In this document: piece after piece, positions 19,785 through 29,758 of the stretch
Layout: each line of letters starts with the position of its first letter
Numbering within the stretch: position 1 is the stretch's first letter
Assembly: GCF_003443995.1 (NCBI RefSeq)
Contig: NZ_QWEY01000002.1
Span: 310,001 to 374,000, forward strand
Length of the DNA stretch: 64,000 bases
Direction: 5' to 3'
From: Pseudotabrizicola alkalilacus
GTDB lineage: Bacteria; Pseudomonadota; Alphaproteobacteria; Rhodobacterales; Rhodobacteraceae
Notes under the pieces: generated by a model
Databases searched by the model: none
Told to the model about the DNA's origin: nothing
Seen by the model: only the letters and a program-made list of their open reading frames with translations
Made by a program: the position numbers and the translations under genes

Positions 19785-20708
19785 TTACAGCTTTTCCGTC
19801 AACTCGGGCACCAGGGTGAACAGATCACCGACCAGCCCGTAATCGGCCACCTGGAAAATCGGCGCTTCCTCATCCTTGTTGATCGCAACGATCACCTTGG
19901 AATCCTTCATCCCCGCAAGGTGCTGGATCGCCCCGGAAATCCCGACGGCAATATACAGCTTCGGCGCCACGACCTTGCCGGTCTGGCCCACCTGCCAGTC
20001 GTTCGGCGCATAGCCCGAATCGACCGCCGCGCGGCTGGCACCAACCGCAGCGCCCAGCTTGTCGGCCAGCCCTTCGATCAGCTTGAAGTCTTCTTCCGAC
20101 CCCACGCCACGCCCGCCCGACACCACAATCCCGGCGCTGGTCAGGTCGGGCCGGTCAGAGGACGCCACCTTGTCCTCAACCCAGGACGACAGCGCCTCCA
20201 CCGGGCCGCTCACCGGCTCCACCGCGACGGAGCCACCCGAGCCCACGCCGGTAAAGTTGGCAGTGCGGATGGTCATCACCTTGGTTGCATCCGACGATGT
20301 CACCGTCTGGATCGCGTTGCCCGCATAAATCGGGCGCTCGAAGGTGTCGGCGTCAATCACCGCCGTCACATCCGACAGCACCATCACGTCCAAGAGTGCC
20401 GCCACGCGCGGCATCACATTCTTGCAAAACGCGGTCGAGGCCCCGGCAATGTGGGAATAATCCCCCGCCAGAGACACGATCAGCGCCGCGGTCGATTCCG
20501 CCAGCCCGTGGCAATAGGCATGGTCACCTGCAAACAGCACGCGGGCCACACCGTCCAGTTTCGCCGCTTCGGCCGCAGCGGATTCACCGCCCTGACCCGC
20601 GACCAGAATATGCACATCGCCCAGCGATTTTACCGCCGTTACAGTCTTGGCAACCGCATCGGTGGCAAGCTGCCCGTCATTCACATCGGCCAGAAGGAGA
20701 ACAGCCAT
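19785..20708 (-). CDS. etfA: Electron transfer flavoprotein alpha subunit
   Basis: 307 residues. The C-terminal FAD-binding domain shows [71 protein letters not shown] and the closing [13 protein letters not shown], all standard. With EtfB it carries electrons from acyl-CoA dehydrogenases (here probably Mcd) and dimethylglycine/sarcosine dehydrogenase-type enzymes (51.4 kb) to ETF-ubiquinone oxidoreductase. Overlaps etfB by ATGA. Confidence 0.97.
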   Translation of the reverse strand: MAVLLLADVNDGQLATDAVAKTVTAVKSLGDVHILVAGQGGESAAAEAAKLDGVARVLFAGDHAYCHGLAESTAALIVSLAGDYSHIAGASTAFCKNVMPRVAALLDVMVLSDVTAVIDADTFERPIYAGNAIQTVTSSDATKVMTIRTANFTGVGSGGSVAVEPVSGPVEALSSWVEDKVASSDRPDLTSAGIVVSGGRGVGSEEDFKLIEGLADKLGAAVGASRAAVDSGYAPNDWQVGQTGKVVAPKLYIAVGISGAIQHLAGMKDSKVIVAINKDEEAPIFQVADYGLVGDLFTLVPELTEKL

Positions 20709-21469
20709 CAGATCACCCCCGCTTCGTCTTTGAGTTTCGCAATCAGCTCATCCACCGACCCGACCTTGATCCCGGCCTTGCGGCCTGCGGGTTCCACGGT
20801 TTTCACCACCGTCAGGCGCGGGGTGACATCCACGCCGTAATCGGCGGGGGTCTTGGCGGCCAGCGGCTTGGCCTTGGCCTTCATGATATTGGGCAGGCTG
20901 GCATAGCGCGGCTCGTTCAGGCGCAGGTCGACCGTAACAATCGTCGGCATCTTGACCGAAATCGTCTGCAACCCGCCGTCCACTTCGCGCGTGACCTTTG
21001 CCGTGTCGCCGTCAATCACCAGCTCGCTGGCAAAAGTTGCCTGCGACCAGCCGAGCAGCGCCGAAAGCATCTGTCCGGTGGCGTTCATGTCATTGTCGAT
21101 GGCCTGCTTGCCGCACAGCACCAGACCGGGGCCCTCTTCCTTGACCACAGCTGCCAGCAGCTTGGCCACGGCCAAAGGCTCGATGTCGGTCTGCACGGTG
21201 TCGGTCGCCTCGATCAGGATGGCGCGGTCCGCCCCCATCGCCAGCGCTGTGCGCAGCGTTTCCTGAGACTGCTTTACGCCGATCGAGACCACGACGATCT
21301 CGGTCGCGACGCCCTTTTCCTTCAACCGGATCGCCTCTTCGACGGCAATCTCGTCGAACGGGTTCATCGACATTTTCACATTGGCCAGATCGACACCGCT
21401 ACCGTCCGCTTTCACGCGCACCTTCACGTTGTAGTCGATCACACGTTTGACAGGCACAAGCACCTTCAT
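20708..21469 (-). CDS. etfB: Electron transfer flavoprotein beta subunit
   Basis: 253 residues. [19 protein letters not shown] opening, [18 protein letters not shown] and the AMP-binding/signature region [24 protein letters not shown] followed by [38 protein letters not shown] are typical. Forms the heterodimer with EtfA and is first in the two-gene operon. The cobalamin adenosyltransferase lies in the same orientation downstream of nothing here but 115 bp upstream of the etfB promoter side. Confidence 0.97.
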   Translation of the reverse strand: MKVLVPVKRVIDYNVKVRVKADGSGVDLANVKMSMNPFDEIAVEEAIRLKEKGVATEIVVVSIGVKQSQETLRTALAMGADRAILIEATDTVQTDIEPLAVAKLLAAVVKEEGPGLVLCGKQAIDNDMNATGQMLSALLGWSQATFASELVIDGDTAKVTREVDGGLQTISVKMPTIVTVDLRLNEPRYASLPNIMKAKAKPLAAKTPADYGVDVTPRLTVVKTVEPAGRKAGIKVGSVDELIAKLKDEAGVI

Positions 21470-21584
21470 CGACGCAAATCTCCCATATGTTCAAGCTCTC
21501 TGCATGGGTAACTATCGGGTCTTTACCGCCCACAACAGTGCAAAATCGACGCGAGGCGCGCCCGGAACGCCACGTTGCCCCGGA

Positions 21585-22157
21585 TCAGCGGGTCAGGCCC
21601 GGCACCCAGAGCACATCGGCGCGGCCGTCGTCATTGGCGATCCGCCCGGCGACAAAGAACCAGTCCGACAGCCGGTTCAGATATTTGACCGCCTCGGCGT
21701 TCACCTCTTCCAATGTGCCCAGTTCCACCACCAACCGCTCGGCCCGGCGGCACACGGTGCGGCACAGATGCAGCTGCGCGGCCAGTGCCGTGCCACCCGG
21801 CAGGATAAAGCTGCGCAGCGGCGTCAGCCGCGCGTTCCAGACGTCAATCTCCTGCTCCAGCCGGGTGACCTGACTGTCGATCATCCGCAGCGGGGTATAA
21901 GTCAGGTCTTTGTCCTTGTGCATGTCGGGGGTGCACAGATCCGCGCCCAGATCGAACAGATCGTTCGAGATCCGGGCAAGTGCTGCATCCATCTCTGCAC
22001 TGGCATGCAGCCGCGCCAGACCGACCGTCGCATTGGTCTCATCCACCGTGCCATAGGCCGACACCCGCAGGCTGTGCTTGGCCACGCGCGCGCCATTGCC
22101 CAGCGCGGTTTCTCCGCCATCGCCGGTCTTGGTGTATATCTTCGACAGAACAACCAT
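21585..22157 (-). CDS. Cob(I)alamin adenosyltransferase, PduO type
   Basis: 190 residues. Makes adenosylcobalamin from cob(I)alamin and ATP. The ATP-binding N-terminal motif is SKIYTKTGDGGETALGNG, and the conserved CRRAERLVVEL and VKYLNRLSDWFFVAGR helices follow. Adenosylcobalamin is needed by the ethylmalonyl-CoA and methylmalonyl-CoA mutases of the pathway to which Mcd at 7.7 kb belongs. Only three bases separate it from the HIG1-like gene upstream, so the two are an operon. Confidence 0.93.
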   Translation of the reverse strand: MVVLSKIYTKTGDGGETALGNGARVAKHSLRVSAYGTVDETNATVGLARLHASAEMDAALARISNDLFDLGADLCTPDMHKDKDLTYTPLRMIDSQVTRLEQEIDVWNARLTPLRSFILPGGTALAAQLHLCRTVCRRAERLVVELGTLEEVNAEAVKYLNRLSDWFFVAGRIANDDGRADVLWVPGLTR

Positions 22158-22160
22158 TCC

Positions 22161-22367
22161 TCAGCCCCCTTTGCTGCGCAGATAAGCGAAGCCCACGATC
22201 AACAGCACCGCCAAAGCCTGCGCTGCGATCCGGTAGCGCATCAGCCGGTTGGCATGTTTGCGGTTGAAATCGCCGCCCTTGGCAAAGCCCCCGATCCCGA
22301 TCATCAGAATGATCAGAACCCCAAGGCTGGCCACGGCAGCCAGAATGAACAGCGGATCGTTGAGCAT
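22161..22367 (-). CDS. HIG1-like twin-transmembrane protein
   Basis: 68 residues with two hydrophobic helices (residues 7-27 and 46-63) joined by a basic loop GGFAKGGDFNRKHANRLMRYR. The loop with G-G-x-F-N-x-K-x-A-N-x-x-M-R-x-R is typical of the bacterial HIG1-domain small membrane proteins. In other systems HIG1 proteins associate with cytochrome oxidase; whether that holds here is inference. Confidence 0.75.
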   Translation of the reverse strand: MLNDPLFILAAVASLGVLIILMIGIGGFAKGGDFNRKHANRLMRYRIAAQALAVLLIVGFAYLRSKGG

Positions 22368-22453
22368 GGGTATCCCCTTCCTGTCCGCATGACTTAGGCG
22401 TCAATCGGGCAAAAGCGAAGGCAAAATTTGCGCGGGTGGGGCAACGGCAGAGC

Positions 22454-22539
22454 CGCTCCGCGGGGAGTATTTGCAAAGCAGCAATGCCAGAAAGCCGCTC
22501 CCTGCATTTGCTGCTTGAAAAAATACTCCCCGCGGAGCG
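22454..22539. repeat. Inverted pair of GAGTATTT...AGCAGCAA repeats
   Basis: CGCTCCGCGGGGAGTATTTG (from 22454) runs into GCAAAGCAGCAATGC; the reverse complement copy ends at 22539 with AATACTCCCCGCGGAGCG. The arms are about 33 bp with a loop of about 17 bp. Lies in the 290-bp gap between the HIG1-like gene and the SDR gene, which otherwise holds only a smaller hairpin. Confidence 0.8.
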
Positions 22540-22602
22540 TCCGTCCTTACAGCCGCGCTCCGCTGAAGTCTTGTCTGCAAACGTCCCGCATCCCGTGGCA
22601 AC

Positions 22603-22638
22603 GCCACCGAGCGGGGGCTCGATGCCCCCCGAGGTGGC
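22603..22638 (-). terminator. Hairpin downstream of the SDR gene
   Basis: GCCACC (22603) pairs with GGTGGC (to 22638), with an inner GGGGGC/GCCCCC pair. It follows the SDR stop by about 20 bp on the minus strand. No T-run. Confidence 0.4.
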
Positions 22639-22657
22639 TCCTTTTACCGCAGGCGCC

Positions 22658-23482
22658 TCAGCCCTTGGCGATCAGCCAGTCCAGCGTGCGGGTCGGCAGA
22701 ATGCGCCGCAAAGCCCCCATCAGATAGGTCGGCGTGGTTACATAGTATCGCGCGCGCGGCCTGCGACTTTCCAGCGCGTGGATCAGTTTTTTCGTCACCG
22801 CCTGCGCGGGCAACTCAAAGCGGTCCGGCCCCCGGCTTTCATAGAGCCGCCCGCGCAGGCTGGCGTATTCCGGCGCGCGGGCCGAGGCTTCCCAATCGAT
22901 CCACTTCTCGAAATGCGGGATCGCATTGGCCCGGATCCGGCTGGTCACCGGGCCGGGCTCGATCAGGCTGATGTGGATGCCGGTGCCCTGCATCTCGATC
23001 CGCAGCACATCGGTCAGCCCTTCCAGCGCGAATTTGGTCGAAACATAGGCCCCGCGCCATTTCATGCCCACCAGACCCAGCACCGACGAGCAATTGACGA
23101 TCCGGCCATGGCCTTGCGCCCGCATTACCGGAATCACCCGCCGGGTCAGGTCATGGGTGCCAAACAGGTTGGTCTCGAAAATCTCGCGTAGCGCCCCGCG
23201 CGGCAGATCCTCCACCGCACCGGGGCAGGCAAAGGCGCCGTTGTTATACAGCGCGTCCAAGGTGCCGCCGGTCGCCTCCAGCACCTGCGCCAGCGCTGCC
23301 GCAATGCTGGCCTCATCGGCATAGTCCAGCCGCGGGCTGTCAAACCCTTCGGCGATCAGCCGGTCGCAATCGGCTTGCTGGCGGCAGCTGGCAAACACCC
23401 GCCAGCCCCGCGCCCGCAAGCCGCGTGCGGCATCCAGCCCGATTCCCGACGAGCAGCCGGTGATAAGCACATTGCGCTGCAT
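22658..23482 (-). CDS. Short-chain dehydrogenase/reductase
   Basis: 274 residues from ATG 23482 (MQRNVLITGCSSGIG). Classical SDR: cofactor motif TGCSSGIG, NNGAF (NNAG equivalent), catalytic Ser in NCSSVLGL and YVSTK (Tyr/Lys). The Arg in FASCRQQ after the second strand suggests NADP preference. An upstream open extension to 23596 adds unlike basic residues. Substrate not inferable; the C-terminal RARYYVTTPTYLMGALRRILP is typical of a subgroup of Rhodobacterales SDRs. Confidence 0.85.
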   Translation of the reverse strand: MQRNVLITGCSSGIGLDAARGLRARGWRVFASCRQQADCDRLIAEGFDSPRLDYADEASIAAALAQVLEATGGTLDALYNNGAFACPGAVEDLPRGALREIFETNLFGTHDLTRRVIPVMRAQGHGRIVNCSSVLGLVGMKWRGAYVSTKFALEGLTDVLRIEMQGTGIHISLIEPGPVTSRIRANAIPHFEKWIDWEASARAPEYASLRGRLYESRGPDRFELPAQAVTKKLIHALESRRPRARYYVTTPTYLMGALRRILPTRTLDWLIAKG

Positions 23483-23630
23483 GAAACGGTCCTGCCTGCC
23501 TGTATTGTTTCGATTTTGGATGAAAAACTCATCAGTCTGCACGCATTGTCTTCTGCGTCTTTTGACATGATTGACACGCCTGAGCAGTTTCTTCAAGTTT
23601 GTGGAATGTTTTGGTGAAAGGTATGCAGCG

Positions 23631-23732
23631 GTGGAACTTTTTATGGTGTTGCTGGCGGCGCTTGGTTTGCTGGGGGCCGGATTTTCCGCGTCAGCCGACT
23701 CTCCCGAAACCGATGATCCTGAAAGCCTCTGA
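23631..23732 (+). CDS. Possible small membrane/secreted peptide
   Basis: 33 residues from GTG 23631 (MELFMVLLAALGLLGAGFSA...). GAAAGG nine bases upstream is a good ribosome-binding site; the frame is also open back to 23601. A hydrophobic stretch is followed by an acidic tail (DSPETDDPESL). It ends 14 bp before the glycosyltransferase start, so it could be a leader peptide. Support is weak: no homologue is recognised and the length is within chance. Confidence 0.3.
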   Translation: MELFMVLLAALGLLGAGFSASADSPETDDPESL

Positions 23733-23746
23733 CGGGTCAGATCATT

Positions 23747-25963
23747 GTGTCAGAGAGCCGGCTGGCGGTTATCGTCCCGTTTTACAATGAAACGGCCTAT
23801 ATCGGGCTCGCGCTGAATTCCATTCTGGCGCAAGGCATCCCCGATACCGAAATCATCGTCGTCAACGACAACCCGGCGGTCTATGACGAAGCGGCTTTTG
23901 ACCGCATGGGTTTGCCCGCGTCGGTCCGGGTTTTGCACCATCCTGAAAACCTGGGCCTGTCATCTGCGCGAAACACCGGCATCGCGGCCACGCAGGCCCG
24001 CCGAATCGCTTTTCTGGACGCAGATGACTACTACCTTGCCGAAGGTCTGGCGGCGCAGCTGACCTTTGCCGAACAGACCGGGGCCGACATCACCCATGCC
24101 AATTGCTGCCTCAGCAATGTGGGGTCACCGGCATTGACCCTGTTGCCGCGCGACAAAAAGCTGTTCTCGCAGCAAAAGACCGGCGCCGGTCTCAAAGGGG
24201 TGGAACATGCGCAGTTCATCACCTCGTCCTGGTCGTCGATCTATCGGCGTGATTTTCTGGTGGCGCGCGATCTGTTGTTCGACGAGGCGCAGGCCAAATT
24301 CGAAGACCGCCTGTTCGTTCTGCAAACCGTGACCGCGGCCGAGCGTATTGCCTGCCTGGCAAAGCCTGTGCGCGTCTGGCGGCGTCGGGCCGGGTCCATT
24401 TCGGTGACCAAGCCTGACCTGTTCATTCACCGTCTGCAAATCCAGCTTTTGGAAAAATGCATGGCGCACATGCGCGGATACGCAGCCCAAACCGATGTCG
24501 CCCCCCGGTTCCTGCGGCGCGAGCTGTTCAACACCCTGTCGCGCCTGATCTGGGATCTGGACCTGTTGCCGCTGGTCGCGCGGGGCGATGATCCTGCCTA
24601 TGTCGATCTGGGCCAGCGGATCACGGCCCTGTTGGGAGAGGATCGGTTCGGCCAGCAGATCTTTGATGATCCGGTGCTTAAACTGGTGTCGCGGGTCGGC
24701 ATGCAAACCCGAAAACTCAACATCCGGCGACTGGATTTCTTTGACATTCACCGCCTGTTGCGCGCGGGAGATATGCCGGGGGCGGTGGCCACCCTGGAGG
24801 CGCGCCGGGCGGTCAGCGCAGCACCTGCGGTATTGTCGGGCACACGGGGGCGGCATCTGATCTTGCATGTTGGCATGCACAAGACCGGGTCCACCTATTT
24901 GCAGCGTGCGCTTCTGGCCCGTCAGGGCCGCCTGCGCGCAGCTGGGGTCTTGTTCCCCAAAACCGGGCTTGCCGGCGACAGTTTCTTTGCCGTGCGTCAG
25001 GGCGGGTTTCCCGGCCACCTTGGCCTGTTGGTCGCCGCGCGCAACCGTCAGGGCGAGGTCTGGGGCGAACTGGCCGATGAAATAAAGACATCCCGCGCCA
25101 AGACGGTGATCCTGTCTTGCGAGAACATGCTGGCCCCCATTACCGATGACCGCGACGCCTTGCTTTCGGCGCTGTTTCATCGGCTTGCCGATTTCGAAAC
25201 CTGTCAGGTCGTGGCCTTTGCCCGCCGTCCCGATCACTGGGCCGAGATGTTCTATCGCGAAATGGTCTGCAACGGCCAGCGGCGTGGCGCGCGCAGCCTG
25301 CAGGAATTTCTGGTCGATTACGGGACGGCACTGACGGATTTTCCGGCGCTGTTCGCGCCGTTCGAATCGTTTTCCGATCGCCCGGTGATCTTGCTGGATC
25401 ATGACAGGCTGGCGCGGCAAAACGGGCATTGGGCAGCGTTTCTGTCTGCTGCCGGTCTTGACGCGCTGCCCAATGACCCGCCCGAACTGCCGCCGCACCA
25501 GACCTATCCCACGCCTGACCGGGATCAGGTCGCGGCGGCGCGCTTGCTCAACAGCATGCTGACCTCCGAGGAACAGCGCATGCTGGTGCTGCGCGGCTTC
25601 TTTGCAAGTCATCCGCCCGCCCGCGACGCCCGGTCCGCGATTTCCCCGCAAGACCGCGCCGCGCTGGTCGATGCCTTTGCCGCAAGTTCTGCGGCATGGG
25701 CGGCCCAGCGCGGCTTTGCCCCCGACCTTACCGCAATCCACGCGGCCCTTGCAGCCGAAGGCTGGGAGCCGCCCACGGCACTTTCGGGTGATACGCTGGA
25801 GCGGCTGCTGCAAGCCCGTCTGCAGGTCGAACGCCCCGCCGCCGAGGCAGGCGCCCCGCCCGCAAACCGGTTCGAACTTGGTGATCGGGGCAATGGCGGG
25901 CTGACCATTCGGATCAGACCCCGGCCTTGGCTATCACGTCTTCTGGGTTGGGTTGCGAACTGA
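23747..25963 (+). CDS. Glycosyltransferase family 2 - sulfotransferase fusion protein
   Basis: 738 residues from GTG 23747. Residues 1-240 form a GT-A glycosyltransferase family 2 domain: LAVIVPFYNETAYIGLALNS, NLGLSSARNTGIAATQ and the metal-binding DADD at 91-94. A helical linker follows. From about residue 371 a sulfotransferase-like domain begins with the PAPS phosphosulfate loop HVGMHKTGSTYLQ (374-386) and continues with VVAFARRPDHWAEMFYREMV. No signal peptide or membrane helix, so it is cytoplasmic. A protein that adds a sugar and a sulfate to the same polymer is the simplest reading; the acceptor is unknown and no polysaccharide cluster surrounds it. Confidence 0.75.
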   Translation: MSESRLAVIVPFYNETAYIGLALNSILAQGIPDTEIIVVNDNPAVYDEAAFDRMGLPASVRVLHHPENLGLSSARNTGIAATQARRIAFLDADDYYLAEGLAAQLTFAEQTGADITHANCCLSNVGSPALTLLPRDKKLFSQQKTGAGLKGVEHAQFITSSWSSIYRRDFLVARDLLFDEAQAKFEDRLFVLQTVTAAERIACLAKPVRVWRRRAGSISVTKPDLFIHRLQIQLLEKCMAHMRGYAAQTDVAPRFLRRELFNTLSRLIWDLDLLPLVARGDDPAYVDLGQRITALLGEDRFGQQIFDDPVLKLVSRVGMQTRKLNIRRLDFFDIHRLLRAGDMPGAVATLEARRAVSAAPAVLSGTRGRHLILHVGMHKTGSTYLQRALLARQGRLRAAGVLFPKTGLAGDSFFAVRQGGFPGHLGLLVAARNRQGEVWGELADEIKTSRAKTVILSCENMLAPITDDRDALLSALFHRLADFETCQVVAFARRPDHWAEMFYREMVCNGQRRGARSLQEFLVDYGTALTDFPALFAPFESFSDRPVILLDHDRLARQNGHWAAFLSAAGLDALPNDPPELPPHQTYPTPDRDQVAAARLLNSMLTSEEQRMLVLRGFFASHPPARDARSAISPQDRAALVDAFAASSAAWAAQRGFAPDLTAIHAALAAEGWEPPTALSGDTLERLLQARLQVERPAAEAGAPPANRFELGDRGNGGLTIRIRPRPWLSRLLGWVAN

Positions 25964-25980
25964 CACGCGCCGCCCGTGGC

Positions 25981-26451
25981 TCAGGGCGCGTCCGCAAGGA
26001 AGGAGATCGCCATATAGCCGTCGATGCCATCGCCTTCGACACGCACGCGCGCCCAGCCATTCCCCTCGTCAGAGATCACACTCACCGCCTCGCCTCGCGT
26101 CAGCCGTCCCACCACAGCGTTCTGCGTGGACGGGCCAGAGCGCACATTGACCGAGCGGCCGGTCACATATTTCACATCTTCGGCGACCGTGACCGCCGCT
26201 TCCACCGGCACCACCGCCTTTGGCTGCGCAACCGGCTTGATCAGCGGCTGGGCCGGGGCAAAGACCACCGGCACAATGCCTGCACCGCTTGACGCCTGCA
26301 CGGGCGCGGTTTCCGCAACCCGGACCGTCGGGGCGGGCACCGGCACCTTTTCTGCCGCCATCAGGCCAAAGCGCGTCTGACCGCGATCCTGCCCGCCAAT
26401 CTGAAGTGTGACAAAAATACCTGCGCAGAGCAGCAGCAGCAGACGGATCAT
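25981..26451 (-). CDS. SH3-domain exported protein
   Basis: 156 residues from ATG 26451 ([20 protein letters not shown]), giving a signal peptide or membrane anchor; an ATG nine codons upstream is less fitting. A proline- and alanine-rich linker leads to a C-terminal bacterial SH3 domain ([58 protein letters not shown]). Such domains usually bind cell wall or act as targeting modules. Convergent with the fusion glycosyltransferase, 17 bp apart. Confidence 0.85.
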   Translation of the reverse strand: MIRLLLLLCAGIFVTLQIGGQDRGQTRFGLMAAEKVPVPAPTVRVAETAPVQASSGAGIVPVVFAPAQPLIKPVAQPKAVVPVEAAVTVAEDVKYVTGRSVNVRSGPSTQNAVVGRLTRGEAVSVISDEGNGWARVRVEGDGIDGYMAISFLADAP

Positions 26452-26593
26452 TTGGGCACCCGATTCACCTATACGCATATTGGAATATCATAGCGGCAAA
26501 CTCTGCAAAGGTGAAAACAGTTCCCGCTTTCCCCCTCTGCTTTCCGCGAATTTCGGTCTGGACCGATCCGGCCCCGCGCATTACACCACATCC

Positions 26594-28897
26594 ATGTCAG
26601 ATAAAGCCAATCCCCCCAAAATAGAGCCTGTCGAAGTGGCCGAACCCCTGTCGCGCGCCATTGGGGAGCGGTATCTGACCTATGCCCTGTCGACCATCAT
26701 GCACCGCGCGCTGCCCGATGCACGCGACGGGCTCAAACCCGTGCACCGCCGCATCCTCTATGCCATGCGCGAGCTGCGGCTGTCGGCCACCAGCGCCTTC
26801 CGCAAATCGGCCAAGATCGCCGGCGATGTGATGGGCAACTACCACCCGCACGGTGACTCCGCGATTTACGACGCGATGGCGCGTCTGGCGCAGGATTTCA
26901 ACGTGCGCTACCCGCTGGTTGACGGGCAGGGCAACTTTGGCAACATCGACGGCGATAACCCCGCCGCCAGCCGGTATACCGAGGCGCGGCTGACCGCGAT
27001 TGCCGAAACGCTGATGGAAGGGTTGACCGAAAACGCGGTCGATTACCGCCCGAACTACGATGGCACGCTCGAAGAGCCGGTGGTGATGCCCGCCGCCTTC
27101 CCGAACCTGCTGGCCAACGGCTCCAGTGGCATTGCCGTCGGGATGGCCACCAATATCCCGCCGCACAATCTGGATGAGCTGATTCAGGGCTGCCACGCCA
27201 TGCTGCGCAACCCCGACATCACTACGTCGGAACTGGTCGATCTGATCCCCGGCCCCGATTTCCCGACCGGCGGCGTCATGGTGGAGCCGCGCTCGGTGAT
27301 GCTCGACGCCTACGAATCCGGTCGCGGCTCGTTCCGCACCCGCGCCAAATGGCAGATCGAGGATCTGGGCCGCGGCACCTGGCAGATCGTCGTCACCGAA
27401 ATTCCCTATCAGGTCGCCAAATCCAAGCTGATCGAAAAGCTGGCCGAGCTGATCCAGACCAAAAAGATCCCGCTGCTCGCCGATGTGCGCGACGAATCGA
27501 CCGAAGATGTCCGCATCGTGCTGGAGCCCCGCGCCAAAACCGTGGACCCCGATGTGCTGATGGGCACCTTGTTCAAGAACTCTGATCTGGAAACCCGGTT
27601 CAGCCTGAACATGAACGTGCTGATCGACGGCAAGGTGCCAAAGGTCTGCAGCCTCAAGGAAGTGCTCAAGGCTTTCCTCGATCACCGCCGCAACGTGCTG
27701 CGCCGCCGGTCCGAACACCGGGTCGAAAAGATCGACCACCGGCTGGAGATTCTCGAAGGCTTCATCATCACCTTCCTGAACCTTGACCGGGTGATCGACA
27801 TCATCCGCTACGACACCGACCCAAAGGCCGCGCTGATGCGCGAAGACTGGGGCAAACCGCACGCGCGCGCGGTGTCGGAAAAAGACTATGTCACCCCCGC
27901 TCCGGGTGAGGGCGAGCTGACCGAGGTGCAGGCCGAGGCCATCCTCAACATGCGTCTGCGCTCCTTGCGCAAGCTTGAGGAAATGGAGCTGATCGCCGAA
28001 CGCGACGCCCTGATGAAGGAACGCGCCGGGCTGGCCGACCTGCTCGACAGCGACCGCCTGCAATGGCAGCAGATCGGCGTCGAGCTGGAGGCGATCCGCA
28101 AGCAATTTGGCAAGGGCACCAAACTGGGCGACCGCCGCACCCAATTTGCCGAGGCGGGCGTGATCGAGGATGTGCCCTTTGAGGCGATGATCGAACGGGA
28201 ACCGATCACCGTGATCTGCTCGAAAATGGGCTGGATCCGGGCGCTCAAAGGCCATGTCGATCTGACGACGGAACAGAAATACAAGGATGGCGATGGCCCG
28301 CGCTTTGCCTTCCATGCCGAGACGACTGACAAGATCCTGCTCATCGCCGCCAACGGGCGGTTCTACACGCTGATCGGGGCCAACCTGCCCGGTGGGCGCG
28401 GCATGGGCGAACCGGTGCGGCTGATGGTCGATCTGCCCAATGATGCCGAAATCGTCTATCTGACCGTGTTCAAACCGGGACAGAAACTGCTGGTCGCCTC
28501 CTCTGCCGGCGATGGCTTCATCGTTCCGGGCGAAGAGGTGCTGGCCCAGACCCGCGCCGGCAAGCAGGTGCTCACGGTGCGCGAAGGCGTCACGACCGCC
28601 GTGGTCACGGTGGCAAGGGGTGACCATGTCGCCGTGGTCGGCGAAAATCGCAAAGTTCTGGTGTTCCCGCTGGCAGAGCTGCCGGAAATGGCCCGGGGCA
28701 AGGGCGTGCGGTTGCAAAAGTACAAGGATGGCGGCTTGTCCGATGCCATCACTTTCACGCTGGCCGATGGTCTGAGCTGGAAAGACCCTGCCGGCCGCAC
28801 CCGGTCGGAACCCGACCTGACCGAATGGCTCGGCCCCCGGGCCGGTGCCGGAAAAATGGCCCCGCGCGGCTTCCCGCGCGACAACAAGTTCGCCTGA
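26594..28897 (+). CDS. parC: DNA topoisomerase IV subunit A
   Basis: 767 residues from ATG 26594 ([46 protein letters not shown]). ParC cleaves and rejoins DNA to decatenate chromosomes, acting with ParE. The winged-helix/tower region carries the active-site tyrosine Y128 in [13 protein letters not shown]. The C-terminal beta-pinwheel is the short ParC type ([19 protein letters not shown]...) and lacks a GyrA box, separating it from GyrA. A quinolone-region serine-equivalent lies in [15 protein letters not shown]. The stop is followed by a GC-rich hairpin. Confidence 0.95.
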   Translation: MSDKANPPKIEPVEVAEPLSRAIGERYLTYALSTIMHRALPDARDGLKPVHRRILYAMRELRLSATSAFRKSAKIAGDVMGNYHPHGDSAIYDAMARLAQDFNVRYPLVDGQGNFGNIDGDNPAASRYTEARLTAIAETLMEGLTENAVDYRPNYDGTLEEPVVMPAAFPNLLANGSSGIAVGMATNIPPHNLDELIQGCHAMLRNPDITTSELVDLIPGPDFPTGGVMVEPRSVMLDAYESGRGSFRTRAKWQIEDLGRGTWQIVVTEIPYQVAKSKLIEKLAELIQTKKIPLLADVRDESTEDVRIVLEPRAKTVDPDVLMGTLFKNSDLETRFSLNMNVLIDGKVPKVCSLKEVLKAFLDHRRNVLRRRSEHRVEKIDHRLEILEGFIITFLNLDRVIDIIRYDTDPKAALMREDWGKPHARAVSEKDYVTPAPGEGELTEVQAEAILNMRLRSLRKLEEMELIAERDALMKERAGLADLLDSDRLQWQQIGVELEAIRKQFGKGTKLGDRRTQFAEAGVIEDVPFEAMIEREPITVICSKMGWIRALKGHVDLTTEQKYKDGDGPRFAFHAETTDKILLIAANGRFYTLIGANLPGGRGMGEPVRLMVDLPNDAEIVYLTVFKPGQKLLVASSAGDGFIVPGEEVLAQTRAGKQVLTVREGVTTAVVTVARGDHVAVVGENRKVLVFPLAELPEMARGKGVRLQKYKDGGLSDAITFTLADGLSWKDPAGRTRSEPDLTEWLGPRAGAGKMAPRGFPRDNKFA

Positions 28898-28902
28898 CAC
28901 CA

Positions 28903-28934
28903 CCCCTCATCGCGTCCTCCGGGGCGCGAGGGGG
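28903..28934. terminator. Hairpin between parC and bhcR
   Basis: CCCCTC-AT-CGCG (28903-28914) can pair with CGCGAGGGG (from 28925). It lies between convergent genes with no T-run. Confidence 0.4.
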
Positions 28935-28942
28935 GCGGCGTT

Positions 28943-29758
28943 TCAGGGCTGCTGGCCGCCCGTCGCCTCTGTGACCTGATCTGCCGCCGCCCGCACCAGC
29001 GCGCCGATGCGCGCGGTGTCCGTCAAGGCGATGCGGAACGCAGGCCCCGACACCGACAGCCCGGCCACCGGCTCGCCATGGCTGTTGAAAATCGGCGCCG
29101 CCACACAGCGCATACCCGTCGCGCGCTCCTGATCGTCAATCGCATAGCCACGCGCCCGCGTCGCCGCCAGATCGCGCAGCAGGTCGGCTTCGGTGGCAAG
29201 GGTCAGGTCGGTGAACCGCTCCAGCCCCTTGCGCTCGATCACCCGCCGCACCCGGATCTCGCCATACCAGGCCAGCAGTGCCTTGCCGATGCCCGAGACA
29301 TGCATCGGGGCCTTGGTGCCGGGCGGAAAAAACGCGCGGATCGCCTCATGGGTTTCGACCTGGCTCAGGAACAGCACCTCATCCCCGGCCTCGATGCCCA
29401 GATTGGCAGTCTCTCCGGTGTCGCGCATCAGCGTATCCATCGGTTGCCGCGCGCGTTCCACCACTTTGGTCCGGCGCAGAAACGTGGTGCCCACGCGGAA
29501 CGCCCCCGGCCCGACATGCCACAGCTGCCCGCCCTCTTCGGCTTCGACCATCCTGTGCCCTTCCAGCGTGACCAGCGCGCGGAACACCGTCGCCACCGCC
29601 TCGCCACTTTCCGCCGCCAGTTCGGACAGCGACAAACCGGGCCGCGCCGCAACCAGTTCCAGCAGGGTCAGACCCCGGTCAAGCGCCTGCACCGTGTTCT
29701 GATCGGTCTTGTCATGAAACGCTTTGGGGCGGCCACGGGGGCGGGGAGTAGGGGCCAT
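28943..29758 (-). CDS. bhcR: IclR-family regulator BhcR of the beta-hydroxyaspartate cycle
   Basis: 271 residues. N-terminal winged helix (residues 22-85, NTVQALDRGLTLLELVAARPGLSLSELAAESGEAVATVFRALVTLEGHRMVE) and a C-terminal effector domain (LFLSQVETHEAIRAFFPPGTKAPMHVSGIGKALLAW; GMRCVAAPIFNSHGEPVAGLSVSGP). It is divergent from bhcA across 153 bp, as in Paracoccus denitrificans, where BhcR controls the bhc operon and responds to glyoxylate. The assignment rests on this synteny plus family match. Confidence 0.88.
   Translation of the reverse strand: MAPTPRPRGRPKAFHDKTDQNTVQALDRGLTLLELVAARPGLSLSELAAESGEAVATVFRALVTLEGHRMVEAEEGGQLWHVGPGAFRVGTTFLRRTKVVERARQPMDTLMRDTGETANLGIEAGDEVLFLSQVETHEAIRAFFPPGTKAPMHVSGIGKALLAWYGEIRVRRVIERKGLERFTDLTLATEADLLRDLAATRARGYAIDDQERATGMRCVAAPIFNSHGEPVAGLSVSGPAFRIALTDTARIGALVRAAADQVTEATGGQQP

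Noticed and set aside
24125-25813. Long antisense open frame (562 codons) across the glycosyltransferase-sulfotransferase gene
   Set aside because: No family features; the sense frame has GT2 and PAPS motifs.
26597-28903. Long antisense open frame (768 codons) across parC
   Set aside because: High-GC antisense shadow; parC on the plus strand has all ParC motifs and the reverse frame has no recognisable domain.
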